DNA of 64,000 nucleotides. Source: Humulus lupulus (lineage: Eukaryota; Streptophyta; Magnoliopsida; Rosales; Cannabaceae). Location of the stretch: the NCBI RefSeq assembly GCF_963169125.1, contig NC_084802.1, positions 34,170,107 to 34,234,106 on the forward strand, read 5' to 3'. A program made the position numbers and the translations under genes. The stretch's first letter is position 1; every line of letters starts with the position of its first letter. Under the pieces are notes generated by a model. It searched no databases. It saw only the letters and a list, made by a program, of their open reading frames with translations, and was not told the DNA's origin. This document shows positions 22,164 to 33,276 of this stretch, piece after piece.

Positions 22164-24080
22164 ATGTGTCCTGAATAATAAAGACAAGTTTATATTGTAT
22201 TGCGACGCGTCAAAGCAAGGACTAGGATGCGTGATGCAAAATGGAAGAGTTGTCGCCTATGCCTCAAGACAACTAAAATAGAATGTGCAGAGATATCCAA
22301 CACATGACTTAGAACTGGCAGCTGTGGTTTTCACTCTAAAAATATGGAGGAACTATCTATACGGAGAAAAGTGTGAAATCTATACGAACCACAAGAGCTT
22401 AAAGTACTTCTTTACACAAAAAAAGCTCAATATGAGGCAAAGAAGATGGCTAGCGTTGGTAAAGGACTATGATTGTAAGATTTTGTATCATCCAGGAAAG
22501 GCTAATGTTGTGGCAGACGCGCTTAGAAGACACAGTTACAAAAATATATTGGTACTTGAGGGAATAGTGCAACCCTTACAACAAGATATTATGAAGTCAG
22601 GAATTGAGTTAATAACTTGACGACTAGCTGACCTCCCAATCAAATCTACACTTCTAGAAATGATTAAGGAGAAACAACGAGATGATGAATTTTTTCTTAG
22701 GAATGTGACATTACTACAAAGCTCGGAGAATGTTGATTTCTCAATGACAAAGGAAGGCATGCTACGATATAGAAACATAGTGTGTGTGCCATACAAGGGA
22801 GATTTAAGGAATAGTATTATGCAAGAAGCACATACCACTCCATACTCGCTTCATCCGGGGTCGACTAATATGTACAACGATGTCAAGACAATGTACTGGC
22901 GGCGAGGAATGAAGAAGGACATAGCAGAATTCGTAGCTAAGTGCCTTACGTGTCAACAAGTTAAGGTCGAACATCAGAGAGTCATTGGAACGCTACAACC
23001 ATTAGAGATTCTCAAATGGAAATGGGAAGATATAGCATGGACTTCGTAACAAGGTTACCAAGGACCACCAAACAACACGAATCTATTTGGGTAATTATAG
23101 AAAGACTTACAAAGTTCGCTCACTTCTTGCTAGTAAGAATGGTGTATAATGTGGAGCAATACGCAGAGCTTTATGTGGCAGAGATAGTGAGATTGCATGG
23201 AGTTCCAAAGACGATAATCTCTTATAGAGGATCTGTTTTCACCTCAAAATTTTGGGAAAGTCTACAACGTGCTATGGGCACTAAGTTAAAGTTAAGTACG
23301 ACATTTCACCCTCAGACAGATGGTCAAGCGGAACGTACCATCCAAATATTATAAGATATGATGAGGGCATGTGTGTTAGACTTCTCAGGATCATGGAGCA
23401 AGTACATACCATTAATAGAGTTCTCTTACAATAACAGTTATCAGGCTACGATAGGCATGGCGCCTTATGAAATTCTTTACGGATGGAAGTGTTGATCACC
23501 ACTTCATTGGGACGAGGTTGGTGAAAGACGATACTTAGGACCTGAAGATGTAAGAGAAGCAACAGAAGTGATAGAAAAGATACGACAAAGATTGATTCTC
23601 ACTTAAAGTCTCCAAAAAAGCTATGTTGACTCTAAAAGGCGAGATGTTGAGTTCTCAGTAGGTGATCAGGTCTTTCTAAAAGTATCACTGATGAAGGGGA
23701 TTATGCATTTCAGAAAGAAAGGAAAGTTAAGCCTAAGATTTATAGGTCCTTTTCAGATATTGGACAAAGTGGGAAAAGTAGCATATCGATTGGCTCTACC
23801 GCCATCGTTAGCTGAAACACATAATGTTTTCCATATATCTATCTTAAGGAAGTGTGTATCTGATCCATCCCATGTGCTCAATTACGAGGCTCTAGAGTTA
23901 AAGCATGATTTCAGTTATGAAGAACATCCAGTACGCGTTTAGAACGGGGAACTAAGGAGTTGAGATCCAAAAGTATCCTTATAGTTAAAATAATGTGGAG
24001 TCAGAGTATTGAAAGAGAGGCAACATGGGAGTTGGAGGAAGATATGAGGGAACACTATCCCGATATATTTGATAAGTAAA
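22164..24080 (+). pseudogene. Chromovirus RNase H, integrase and C-terminal tail (3' pol)
   Basis: RNase H begins right after the second GTTCT and contains DASKQGLGCV and [18 protein letters not shown] (22285 onward), then KANVVADAL. An HHCC zinc-binding segment is seen near 22850-22970 (CLTCQQVKVEHQ). The integrase core follows at 23016-23354 in a shifted frame (DFVTRLPRT, HPQTDGQAERT), with stops at 22618, 23352 and 23493. The tail at 23691-23942 has FRKKGKLSLRFIGPFQIL and HNVFHISILRKCVSD, typical of Tekay. A chromodomain-like end with REATWELEEDMREHYP lies near 24020-24065. Stops and at least one frameshift make it inactive. Confidence 0.85.
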
Positions 24081-24098
24081 ATTTCGAGGACGAAATTT

Positions 24099-24115
24099 CT
24101 TAAAGGGGGGAAGAT
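24099..24115 (+). promoter_or_regulatory. Polypurine tract of the Tekay-type element
   Basis: AAAGGGGGGAAGA lies two bases before TGTAAAAACC, the 3' LTR start, and follows the usual Tekay phrase TTTCGAGGACGAAATTTCTT. Confidence 0.8.
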
Positions 24116-26155
24116 TGTAAAAACCAAGGTTATTATTTTTCTTATAAGCTCCTTAATTATGACCTTAGATTATTTTATGCTATAGTTTACAACTTGAGTG
24201 GTGGAATTAGAAAGATTGCTTTAAGATTATTTATTTTAAGATATGATTTTTTTATGACTTAGTAAATAATTATAATTTGAATAATTACAATTATTATGGT
24301 TAGTATATGATCAAGTTAGTATATAGTCTCTTTAAAGAAATAAGAATTTATAAATATATGTACACATGTTACTTGGAGATTTAAGTTGTGCACATGTGGC
24401 ATTAAAATAAGTCACAAATTATTTGAATACACCAGGCTTGGCCGAAACTCCCTATAGATTAATAGGTGGAATTTTTCATGAATTAAATAAATGGGTAACA
24501 TAATTTTAATGAAGAACCAAGTCTTACTTGGTTGAAGACCAAGACTATTCATAGGCGTGTAGCATTAGAACTAGGAATGGGCTCAATTTTGAACTTAAAA
24601 GATAGGTGTCACACTAAGCTTTAACCAAGTAACTAAGTTGAAAATAGGTTAAAAACATTTTAATTTGAAGGGAATAGGTGTAGACGTGGGAGGGAGTTTG
24701 GAGAATCAAGCGAGGACTTTTGACTACTTTGGTTACATGTGAGTGTGTGTGGCAACAAGAGAGTGTCTGTAGCACTTGGAATAGGTAAAAACTAGTGCTG
24801 GCCGAAACTACATAGTGAGAGGGAGTTTTGAAATTTAAAAACTAGTTGAATGGAGGTGGAGAAGTTTAAGGAAAGGAGTTGAGTTGAAAGCCTATAAATA
24901 GAGCATTTCCCTCACCATTTTCCCACACTCAAAAAGCATTTTAGTGCTCTCTAATTTTTGAAATATCCATCTCCCAAATATCCATCTTCTTGCTCCATAA
25001 AACACTACATACCCGAAACCACTATAACACTTATAGTGATCAGAATTATTTTTTTTTTCTATTTTCTATAAAGCCTCAAACACTATTGCCATTATAAACC
25101 TCAATATAGCTAAAACACTCTAAGCTTTTCAACTCTTGATATAGCCAAAATTACCCCAAGACCAACTTTATACATTGTTGTTGAGGAAAGACATTTTTGT
25201 GAAGGCTCAGGGTTTTGGAGGTCTTGAGATTTCGTTTTAGGGTGAAGGTATGACTTTAATAAGGTTTAGAATTTTTTTGAAAGTTTAGTTATCATTAAAG
25301 TCTCTAATTTTAGTCTTTTATGTTATATATATATATATATATATAAGGTTTGGGCGATTTTCACTAGCAAAGCAATCTCTCTTTTCTTCTCTTTTCCCAC
25401 ACTCAAGATAAGGAAAAATTAGATTGATTTAGTTTATGACATTAAGTGATTTATCTGACCCTAACATTTCAGGTACAAGGAGATAAGTGTGGCTGGACCT
25501 AGTAATATTCAGAATTGTGTGATGGACCTAAGTGATGTCCGGTAGGCTCGGATGCCAAAAACTATCAGACGGACCTAAGCGATGTCTGGGGCTTGTTTGC
25601 CACCCTTTTAGAAGCACTTATTCTTTCTCTTGCCTAACTTGTTGTTTAGCTATAATGACCAATAATGTATGATTATGACCTAGAATATTTTATATGATTA
25701 GTTGTCTTGATAAAATATTGTTACAAAATCTTGTATGAACTTATGATGATATGTATTGATATAATTATATGATTATATGACTTGTATGTGTGCATTTTCC
25801 TTACTGGGCTTAGAGGCTCACTCCTTATGATATAATTGTGTAAATCAAAGGAATTAAGGATAGAATGGTCGGTGGCGAGTGAGACTTTAATAGTTGTGGT
25901 GGTGTATTCGTGAGGACCATGTAGCCACTAGAAATATTTAGGGCCTATGATCTCATTCATGAAGCATTTTTTTTAGTATTTTTATTTCTTTTATTCGAAT
26001 GTTTCTTATTTGATTTTGTCAAAGACCATATTTTTATTTGTAAAAACTGGGATCTCTTTGCTTTAAGTTATTTTTAAATAAAAGGGCAACATTTATATTT
26101 TATGATCCAATGTTGTGTTCTAGGCTTTATTAAGAGAAGTTAGGGCGTTACAACA
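24116..26155 (+). mobile_element. 3' LTR of the Tekay-type element
   Basis: This LTR of about 2,040 bp opens TGTAAAAACCAAGG and closes GGGCGTTACAACA, the standard Tekay ends. It holds a TATAAATAG box at 24893-24901, a (TA)n run at 25326-25348, and a TTACTGGGCTTAGAGGCTCA block near 25801. The 5' partner is absent, so no LTR divergence or duplication can be measured. Confidence 0.8.
24893..24901 (+). promoter_or_regulatory. LTR TATA box
   Basis: TATAAATAG sits in U3/R context, followed 30-40 bases later by CCCACACTC. It is the likely core promoter of the Tekay-type LTR. Confidence 0.55.
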
Positions 26156-26891
26156 TCAAGGGAAGCCTACCTCTGTAATGAAATTAAAAAATTACAGGTT
26201 GGTTATAGCCTTAGCAGCTGCTATCTCCTTAGAACACTTGAGTTCTCTTAGAAATTCCTCAAAGCTTCAAGAATTTGGCCTCCTAGTTTTGGGTGGACTC
26301 TTGAGAAGAAGAAAATCAACTACTAGAAGGAGAGGAAAGTGTCTTGAACATGTATAGGCAAAACCTTCAGCCTTAGTTTGTCTTTTTCTAATTTTAGGGC
26401 CAAATGACCATTTTTCCCTTCCTCCCAATAGCCTAGTTAACTATCTTCAAGGGTAGCTTAGTAATTTTTGACCACTGTCATTAATCTCCAATTTATCACA
26501 ACCATCCACCAATCAATTCCATTTCACCAATCATCCCAAATTAGAAATTCCCGAAATACCCATTGGCTCGACCCGAGCCTGATATTTATCCCCGTTATGA
26601 CTTTTATGCTAAAATTGCCCGAAAGGACCAAGTCATGTCAAATATCACATATATATCCACATAATAATGTGGTCTCAGTGCACATACACACAATAATTAT
26701 AAATATTACCATAAATGGGTCAAAATTATGAAAATACCAATTTTTAAGAAAAGCGGGTATTTAAACACATTTAATACACATAATTATGCTTACTCAATTA
26801 TATAATAATATAATTCACATAATTACCCCACGTGCCCTCCTGGCAGGCTAATCAAGGTATTAAACCTTATTAGGAGTTTTGGGACGCTACA
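26156..26891 (-). mobile_element. Second Tekay-type LTR fragment, minus strand
   Basis: The minus strand starts TGTAGCGTCCCAAAACTCC at 26891, directly preceded by a purine tract (TTAGGAGGGGATAGT, 26892-26907) and the TTTCAAGGACGAAATTTC phrase. It runs left until the other Tekay LTR at 26155, so only about 735 bp remain. It is the 3' LTR of an element whose C-terminus lies at 26940-27190. Confidence 0.7.
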
Positions 26892-26939
26892 ACTATCCCC
26901 TCCTAATAGAAATTTCGTCCTTGAAATTTACCTGAACAG

Positions 26940-27190
26940 GTTAGGATACTAACCCCGCATATCCGACTTTAGATCCCCAGTTGCTTCCTCTACTTTGTTA
27001 TTTTCCATATGACTTCTACTAAAGTGACAGTCTTATTTCGTAAGACTTTATCTTTTCTATCTAGAATCTCTAGTGGCTCCTCTTCACAAGATAAATATCG
27101 TTGTAATCCCAGGGTCTCATAACTCAATACATGTGTAATAACCGACACATATTTCCTTAACATTGATACATGTAACACACTGTGCAAGAG
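26940..27190 (-). pseudogene. C-terminal Pol fragment of second Tekay-type element
   Basis: On the minus strand, HSVLHVSMLRKYV followed by EEPLEILDRKDKVLRNKTV is the typical integrase tail and chromodomain start of Tekay elements. The frame continues with decay to the end-of-element phrase at about 26920. The upstream side is cut at about 27190 by a copia LTR. Confidence 0.75.
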
Positions 27191-28797
27191 TATCGTAGTT
27201 TTATCAATAGCTTCTTTTTGACATACATAATTAGACTTTTATAAACCTAAAATAATCTAACAAAATTAGACTTAGTCAAAACTGATTAGGTTTATGATAT
27301 AATTATTTAATCAAAATTAAATATTTATTTTTTTAATAATTATTTAAGAAATAAATAATTCAAATTCTTAACATTTAAAATTTGAATTGAACAAATTGGG
27401 TTATGACATGTGTCACACGCCAGTCACTTTGCAAGCACGATGACTGGGTGTGTGGCACACATGTGCTTCCCCAATTTTATCTCATTTATTTATTCAACTA
27501 ATAAGACAAACTATATATGTATTAAAATAATATAATATTTCATAAATGCATAAATATCACTTAATTCAAAATCAACTTTTTCTTATAATTTAAATAATTT
27601 ATTATCATAAAATAAATTAATATTTTTCTCTCTCATTATTAACTAACCCAATGTTAATTAATATATAACACAACTAATATATAGTTTTCAAATAAAATAT
27701 ATTACTTTATTTAATTAATTAATTACTCATAATTATCACATAATTATAACTTAGCCCCAAAAAATTAATTCATTTTCTCCTTTTAATTCGTCAATTATAA
27801 CCACATCCTTGATATTGTAGTATAAATGTAACTTGGGGACTATAATATTAAGCTCAAATAAATTAGATTATTCATTAAACTCTTTAATTAAATATTTTTA
27901 TTTATTAATTCCATTATTACCCCACTATAAATATAGAATTGCACTCTTAGTAATTATAGAATTATGTTTAATAAATTACCTCCGATTTGTTCATAGATAT
28001 AATCACTTCATGTAGGTATGTCCTCCAATTTATTGGTTCACTAATTATAGTTGGTCAAAATTACCATTTTACCCTTCTAACTACCTCTTATTCCTTAAGT
28101 ACCATTAATTCACTAGTGAATAGTTAATTTATAATCATATTATAAATTTGAGCTCAATAACTATTTAGTTCCAAAATTAACCCTTAAGATAACCAATATT
28201 CGATCTGTTAGGAAAGCTTGGATTCCATTCTTGTAAGAACGTGTTCCTAGCCATTCATACTATTGAATCTCCAAAAGTCACTAGCCTCGTTATAGTAAGA
28301 GACCTTGACGAGTGAATCAAAAGACCCAATAGACATGAGCATGAGGTCATGACTACTCAGGATTCAGACTGATCTACATATGATCGTCTTTTTTATATGA
28401 ATGAAATCTTTATGGCAAACAGTATGTTTATAAGAAGTTAATTCACATCGGTCTTGTCATATATAATTTAATTATATAAAGTACATTTACTAAGATGTCT
28501 ATCCACATCAACAATTCGAATCTAGATCACATGTATTATCGAAAAAATTCTTCGTAAACCGTACTAGTAACCATTGATTAAAGATTCCATACTTTAATAT
28601 GTTGCTGACAATTTTATTTATTATCTCTGATCTTAATCCTCTCGTACTCATATAAGATCATACTTTCATTACTAATTATGGAATTTTCTGATATTTATAA
28701 TTATTCAACAATAATTCAAATATTCAATTATAAAGAAAATGTATAAATTCCAAACAAAAATGTCTTATTACATGCTTTTAGGGTACCAACTCTAACA
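27191..28797 (-). mobile_element. Copia LTR, minus strand (third copy of the family)
   Basis: On the minus strand it opens TGTTAGAGTTGGTACCC at 28797 and shares long blocks with 1-1454 and 14194-22158. No attached copia coding sequence is visible. No convincing target duplication was found; ACATG occurs on both sides but not at the expected left edge. It may therefore be a solo LTR with an eroded or rearranged border. Confidence 0.75.
27412..27470 (-). other. Stem-loop inside copia LTR (copy 3)
   Basis: The plus strand reads ATGTGTCACACGCCAGTCA, a 14-base loop, then TGACTGGGTGTGTGGCACACAT. The arms pair over about 18 positions with small bulges. It sits at the same place as the hairpins of the other two LTR copies, between an AATTGGGGAA-like block and an AATTTTAAAT-like block. 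Confidence 0.6.
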
Positions 28798-30627
28798 ACA
28801 TGGTCAAGTGTACTTGGGGTTTTGCCTGGATTTAGGGCATTGTAGTCTATCAAGTACAGAGGGTCTCAAGTGGTGACAAGATGTAATCTTCATTGATGTT
28901 TCATAGTACAGATAAGAACATCCCAAGGGGAGTTCAAAGAGGATGCATGCTCAAGTTTATTTGGGCTGAACCTTTATAATTCTTGGGGTTTATTTTATTA
29001 TTTTTCTTGCGAATTTTATCTTGTATTTAAGCAAGTTGTGTCTACTAGTTTGTTATTTTTGTGTGCATTGATGAAGCTAGTGTGTGGAAAGTGAATTTCC
29101 TAACATACTCCTTAAGAAATACAAAGATTGAAGCTTACTAAAAACTAGGCTAGAAGCTCAAACTGATGTCACCTTTGACCAACACGTATAAAAACGTCTT
29201 GTCTTTAATAGTCATGAAACCCAGGAGGCCAAATAATCTCTAACTAGCAAATCCAACTATATGATGTGTGTAGCATGGTGGCCAACAAAGAGAAGAATAT
29301 TTGAGATTTTTTGTGCGACTTATGGGTGAATGAGAGATAGAAAGAAAGAATAAGAATAAGAAATGAAGAGTGAGAATGCTTTCTTAGATTTTAACTTATT
29401 CCAAAAAGTCACTTTTTCCAAAATAATGGGGTTGGTTAGTTGGGCTTTTAGATGTCACTTTTAGACTTCTAAAAGCGCTTTTAAAGCTGATTGAGTTTCC
29501 AATATATTTTGACTTTTAGCTCTTAAAAGCCCTTTTAGAAGAATCTAGTTCCATAAGATTTTATGCTAATAGATCTAATATTTGTCTCATTTTTTCTTAC
29601 TTTCTTGTCCTTACAATTTAACCCCGAGATTTTTTTTCTCAACTAATTCCACAAAATAAACCATATTATTTGTTTAGTTGTGTCAAGGTTTATAGTGGAT
29701 CTTTTAATGTGGGACACTTATATATTCCCTTCAACGTGGTGGCTTTTTTTACTCGACAAACTCGAACAATATCTTAAGTGGCTCTTTATTAGCTTGCTAA
29801 TTGGATCATAAGTGCATTTTTACACTAACTGGATTACAAGCGTTTTTTTTTTTCTCTTGGCTTGCTAGTTAAATTTCAAGTGACTTTGCACTAATTGGAT
29901 TAAAAATGAATTTGGATTGATCTAGATCAGATGTTCATTAAAGCTATTTGTCTCTTACACCATTTAAGATCCATCTTAAAACCAATTAATGATGAGTAAA
30001 ATGACCAATGTTGTTATAAATGAATTAATGCTCTCACATCTTTCAATATAGGTCACTCTTATAAAAGGAGTCATCTGAAGTAGTGGTTGTAGTCGTAATG
30101 AAAGAAAGATGAATCAAACTCATTATTTTTCAAGGTATACAAGATAAGCTTGATAGACGATGGTACTACCACGTCATTGTTAATATCATAACCCTTGGAT
30201 CACTTTATTGGAGAGTCATTCCCATTATGGACCCTACTTTTTCTTGATGCACACAAAAAAAACATCCATATATATAAATAATAGTATCCACCTACTTTAC
30301 CCAACAAAAATGAATATAAAATGCGTAGAAACGGTGAAAACTACCATCTAATTCTTCACTCCAAACCCTAAAATAAAAACCCCAATAAACACCTTGAAAT
30401 AGAATTGTAAAAACTTATTGTAGTTGGGCAGTGGGTCCTTTGTCTCCCTTAAAAACATCATTTTATTCATAATTCCTCATTTTACCTTCTCATCGCAACT
30501 TCCACAACTATGCCCTCTTCTATTCTAAATCGAAATTTTGATAAGATCTTCCCCTCACTTTGTTTTTAGGGAACTTCACTTTTATCCATTGTCTTGATTT
30601 TTTTTCTTTTAGTAAGAGAAAATTAAG
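28798..30627. other. Intergenic, no gene recognised
   Basis: The stretch has no convincing coding sequence. At 29430-29545 there are repeated CTTTTAGA/TCTAAAAG and AAAGCGCTTTT phrases in inverted arrangement, reminiscent of a small hAT-like non-autonomous element. The rest is AT-rich unique-looking sequence. Confidence 0.4.
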
Positions 30628-30628
30628 T

Positions 30629-31443
30629 CGTATACCTAGTTTTTTTTTATAAGCATTTAATTATTACTCAAAATTTTGTATATATAAATGTTGTACCCAA
30701 ATTTTTAATGACACTACCAATTATACTCCTTTCTTTTTCATTATACTCGAGACACACCATATTATTATTGATAGCCATGCCACAACTGGAAGAATAATTT
30801 TTTTTATAGGAAGTGCTATACCTGGTTTTTTGATAAACATTTAATTATTACTCAGAATTTTGTATATATAAATGTTGTTCCAAATTTTTTAATGACATTA
30901 CCAATTATAGCCCTTTCTTTTTCATTGTAATCGATGTTAGGAATTCATTTATTTAGGCCCATAATTGTATATATTAAATGTGTGTTGGGTCATCATATAA
31001 ATGAGTCAAAATTATGTGATCTATTTTGGAATAAAGTTTATGACTTAAAGGCATGATTATCATGATTTTAATATGTGGATATCATAAGGACAGTCTCTAA
31101 TTTGATGAGGGGCCAAAATAGAAATAGTCAATAAATATAAGTTACTGTTTTGGCAGTTATTAATAAATAGGTAATGGTCCCCAATTTGCAGTACGTACTA
31201 TTTCACTCTTGAATCCTCATCATCAAGAGACTAAGGTTCCCAAAAAGATTTGACTGCAAATTCGGAAGATCATAGCCTTTGTACAATCGATTCGATGGAC
31301 TCCGGTATGCTTCCGCTAATATTTGATTATTCATTGTTTGATTTTTCATGAATTAATTATAGCTAAATTCAGATTAAAGTATTCCTACACTCGAGACACA
31401 CGATATTATTATTGATAGTCATGCCATAGCTAGAAGAATATAT
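30629..31443 (+). repeat. 181-bp tandem duplication, second unit split by a solo LTR
   Basis: Unit one is 30629-30809. Unit two is 30810-30934 plus 31390-31443. Both contain CTATACCTRGTTTTTTxATAA, TTTGTATATATAAATGTTGT and a CTCGAGACACAC block followed by ATTATTATTGATAG. Their divergence is low. Confidence 0.75.
30935..31389 (+). mobile_element. 455-bp solo LTR (copia-like)
   Basis: It has perfect inverted ends, TGTTAGGAAT and ATTCCTACA. Flanks are ATCGA (30930-30934) and CTCGA (31390-31394), a target duplication with one mismatch. The uninterrupted first repeat unit shows the empty site TACTCGAG, which proves the insertion. Orientation is set by TGTTAG at the left. Confidence 0.8.
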
Positions 31444-31553
31444 ATATATAAGAAGTAGAGAAGATGCCATGAAAGAGATATTGAATATGATACCGGAAAT
31501 GCAATAACTAATGCAAAGAATGAGGATAATTTAGCAAGTTTATATTTAAACCA

Positions 31554-33230
31554 CTGGTGGTGGTGACATAGTGGCAAATGATGACTTACTAAGGTTATCC
31601 TTCGGGCCATCTAGAGATCTATTCTCACCAGTCGTAGTAAGGTTGAAATTATTATCTATCTTACATTCCACATGTGGTTCCAATAGATTCCTAATTAAAT
31701 AATTTTTATAGCTATTTATGATTGATGAATAGTAAAATCGTGTAGTTATGCACTCTTGTGTGTGTGGGTTTTTTTTTAAAAGAATATTTTGTGTTTTATA
31801 GTTTAGTTTTGGATGTTTATTCTTTTAGGTTTTATTTAATTTTTCAATTTAAATCGGTTAGATTTAATTTACGCTTATTAGTATTTTAAATGATTTAAGT
31901 TTTTTTGTTTCTTTCAGTAAACTCTATATTTAATACAATAACATAGTGATCGGAGATATTTTCACAGTAAAATATAAGGCTTATATTTTTTTGGATTCTG
32001 TATTTTGTGTTATTACTTGTTTGGACCATATATTTTGGTAAATTACTTTTTGAATCCTGTGTTTTGTAAAATAATTCAAATTGATGCTTAAACCCAATAT
32101 TGATGAATAAAAAATTGAATATAATATAGTTTATAGGCAAAATGATTATGTTTTTGTTACGAATTGTTAGTTTGGTGAATTATTTGTAATTTTAGTTAAA
32201 AATTTTAACCAAAATCTGATTTAAGGGTCTATTTGAACTATTTTATAAAATAAAATATCCAAAAAATAATTTTTCAAGTAATGAGATAAAACACAAAATT
32301 GAAAAGATATAAACCCTAAAAAAATATATATCTTTTGTAATAACTTTTCAAGAAAAAATAAACGTTTTTTTTTAGCAAATAAGAAAATAAATTATTAGTT
32401 GAATGAACAAATAGTAATAATAGTAATAGTGGGGCTTATAGAAAAGAGGTATATATATATAGTGATGGTGGTGGTGATATAGTGACAAATGATGACCTAC
32501 TAAGGTTCTACTTCGGGCCATCGAGAGATTGATTCCCATTGATCATGGTAAGGTTGAAACTATTATCTATCTTACATTTTATAGCTAGTTGTGTGTGTGG
32601 GTATTTTAAAAAAGAATATTTTGTGTTTATAGTTTAGTTTTGGATGTTTATTCTTTTAGGTTTTATTTAATTTTTCAATTTAAATCAGTAACTTTATATT
32701 TAATACAATAAAATAGTCATTTTTCACAGTAAAAAAATAAGATTTATATTTTTTTGAATTATGTGATTTGTGTTATTATTTATTTGGACCCTATATTTTG
32801 GTAAATTAATTTTTGAATCCTGTATTTTGTAAAATAGTTTAAATTGACTCTTAAACCCAATATTGATGAAGAAAAAATTGAATATGACAATATAGTTTCT
32901 AGGCAAAATGATTATATTTTTTTCTGAATTGTTAATTTGGTAAATTATTTGTGATTTTAGTTTAAATTTTTTTAATCAAAATTAAATTTAGAGGTCTATT
33001 TAAATTATTTTATAATATACAATATTCAAAAAATAATTTTTCAAATAATAAGATAAAAACACCGTGTTAAAAAACAAAAAACTTAAAAAAATATATATCT
33101 TTTGTAATAACTTAAGAAAAAAGAAAAGTTTTTTTAGCAAATAAGAAAATAAATTATTACTTGAATGAACAAATAGCAATAGAGGGGAATGTAGAAAAGG
33201 AGAAAAGGGGTATATATATATATATAGTGA
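31554..33230 (+). repeat. Tandem duplication of the exonuclease gene upstream region
   Basis: Copy A (about 31554-32462) and copy B (about 32463-33230) share order and sequence: GGTGGTGAYATAGTG, CTACTAAGG, TTCGGGCCATC, a TTTTGTGTTTATAGTTTAG block, GGATGTTTATTCTTTTAGG, and an end with GGTATATATATATA. The period is about 0.9 kb, with small indels. Copy B ends just 46 bp before the start codon at 33277. Confidence 0.75.
33211..33226 (+). promoter_or_regulatory. Candidate TATA region of the exonuclease gene
   Basis: An alternating TA run lies about 50 bp before the start codon. A related run closes upstream copy A at about 32450-32460, so a second promoter-like copy exists 0.8 kb away. Confidence 0.35.
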
Positions 33231-33276
33231 GGGAACGAGAAGAAGGCTTTTGATTTTGTTTGGATGGTCCGATCGC

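Larger units (their letters stand above)
11397..26155 (+). mobile_element. Tekay-type chromovirus, decayed, interrupted by nested insertions
   Basis: The order is leader, gag (11922), protease, reverse transcriptase (to 14188), an inserted copia solo LTR (14194-22158), RNase H, integrase, chromodomain-like tail (to 24080), polypurine tract and 3' LTR (24116-26155). The 5' LTR is missing. Gag has an internal deletion and there are many stops and frameshifts. The Tekay assignment rests on the Gag, RNase H and C-terminal sequences. Confidence 0.8.

Noticed and set aside
27168..28802. ACATG as target duplication of the third copia LTR
   Set aside because: The left copy lies inside clear Tekay coding sequence that continues about 20 bp further right, so the match is probably accidental.
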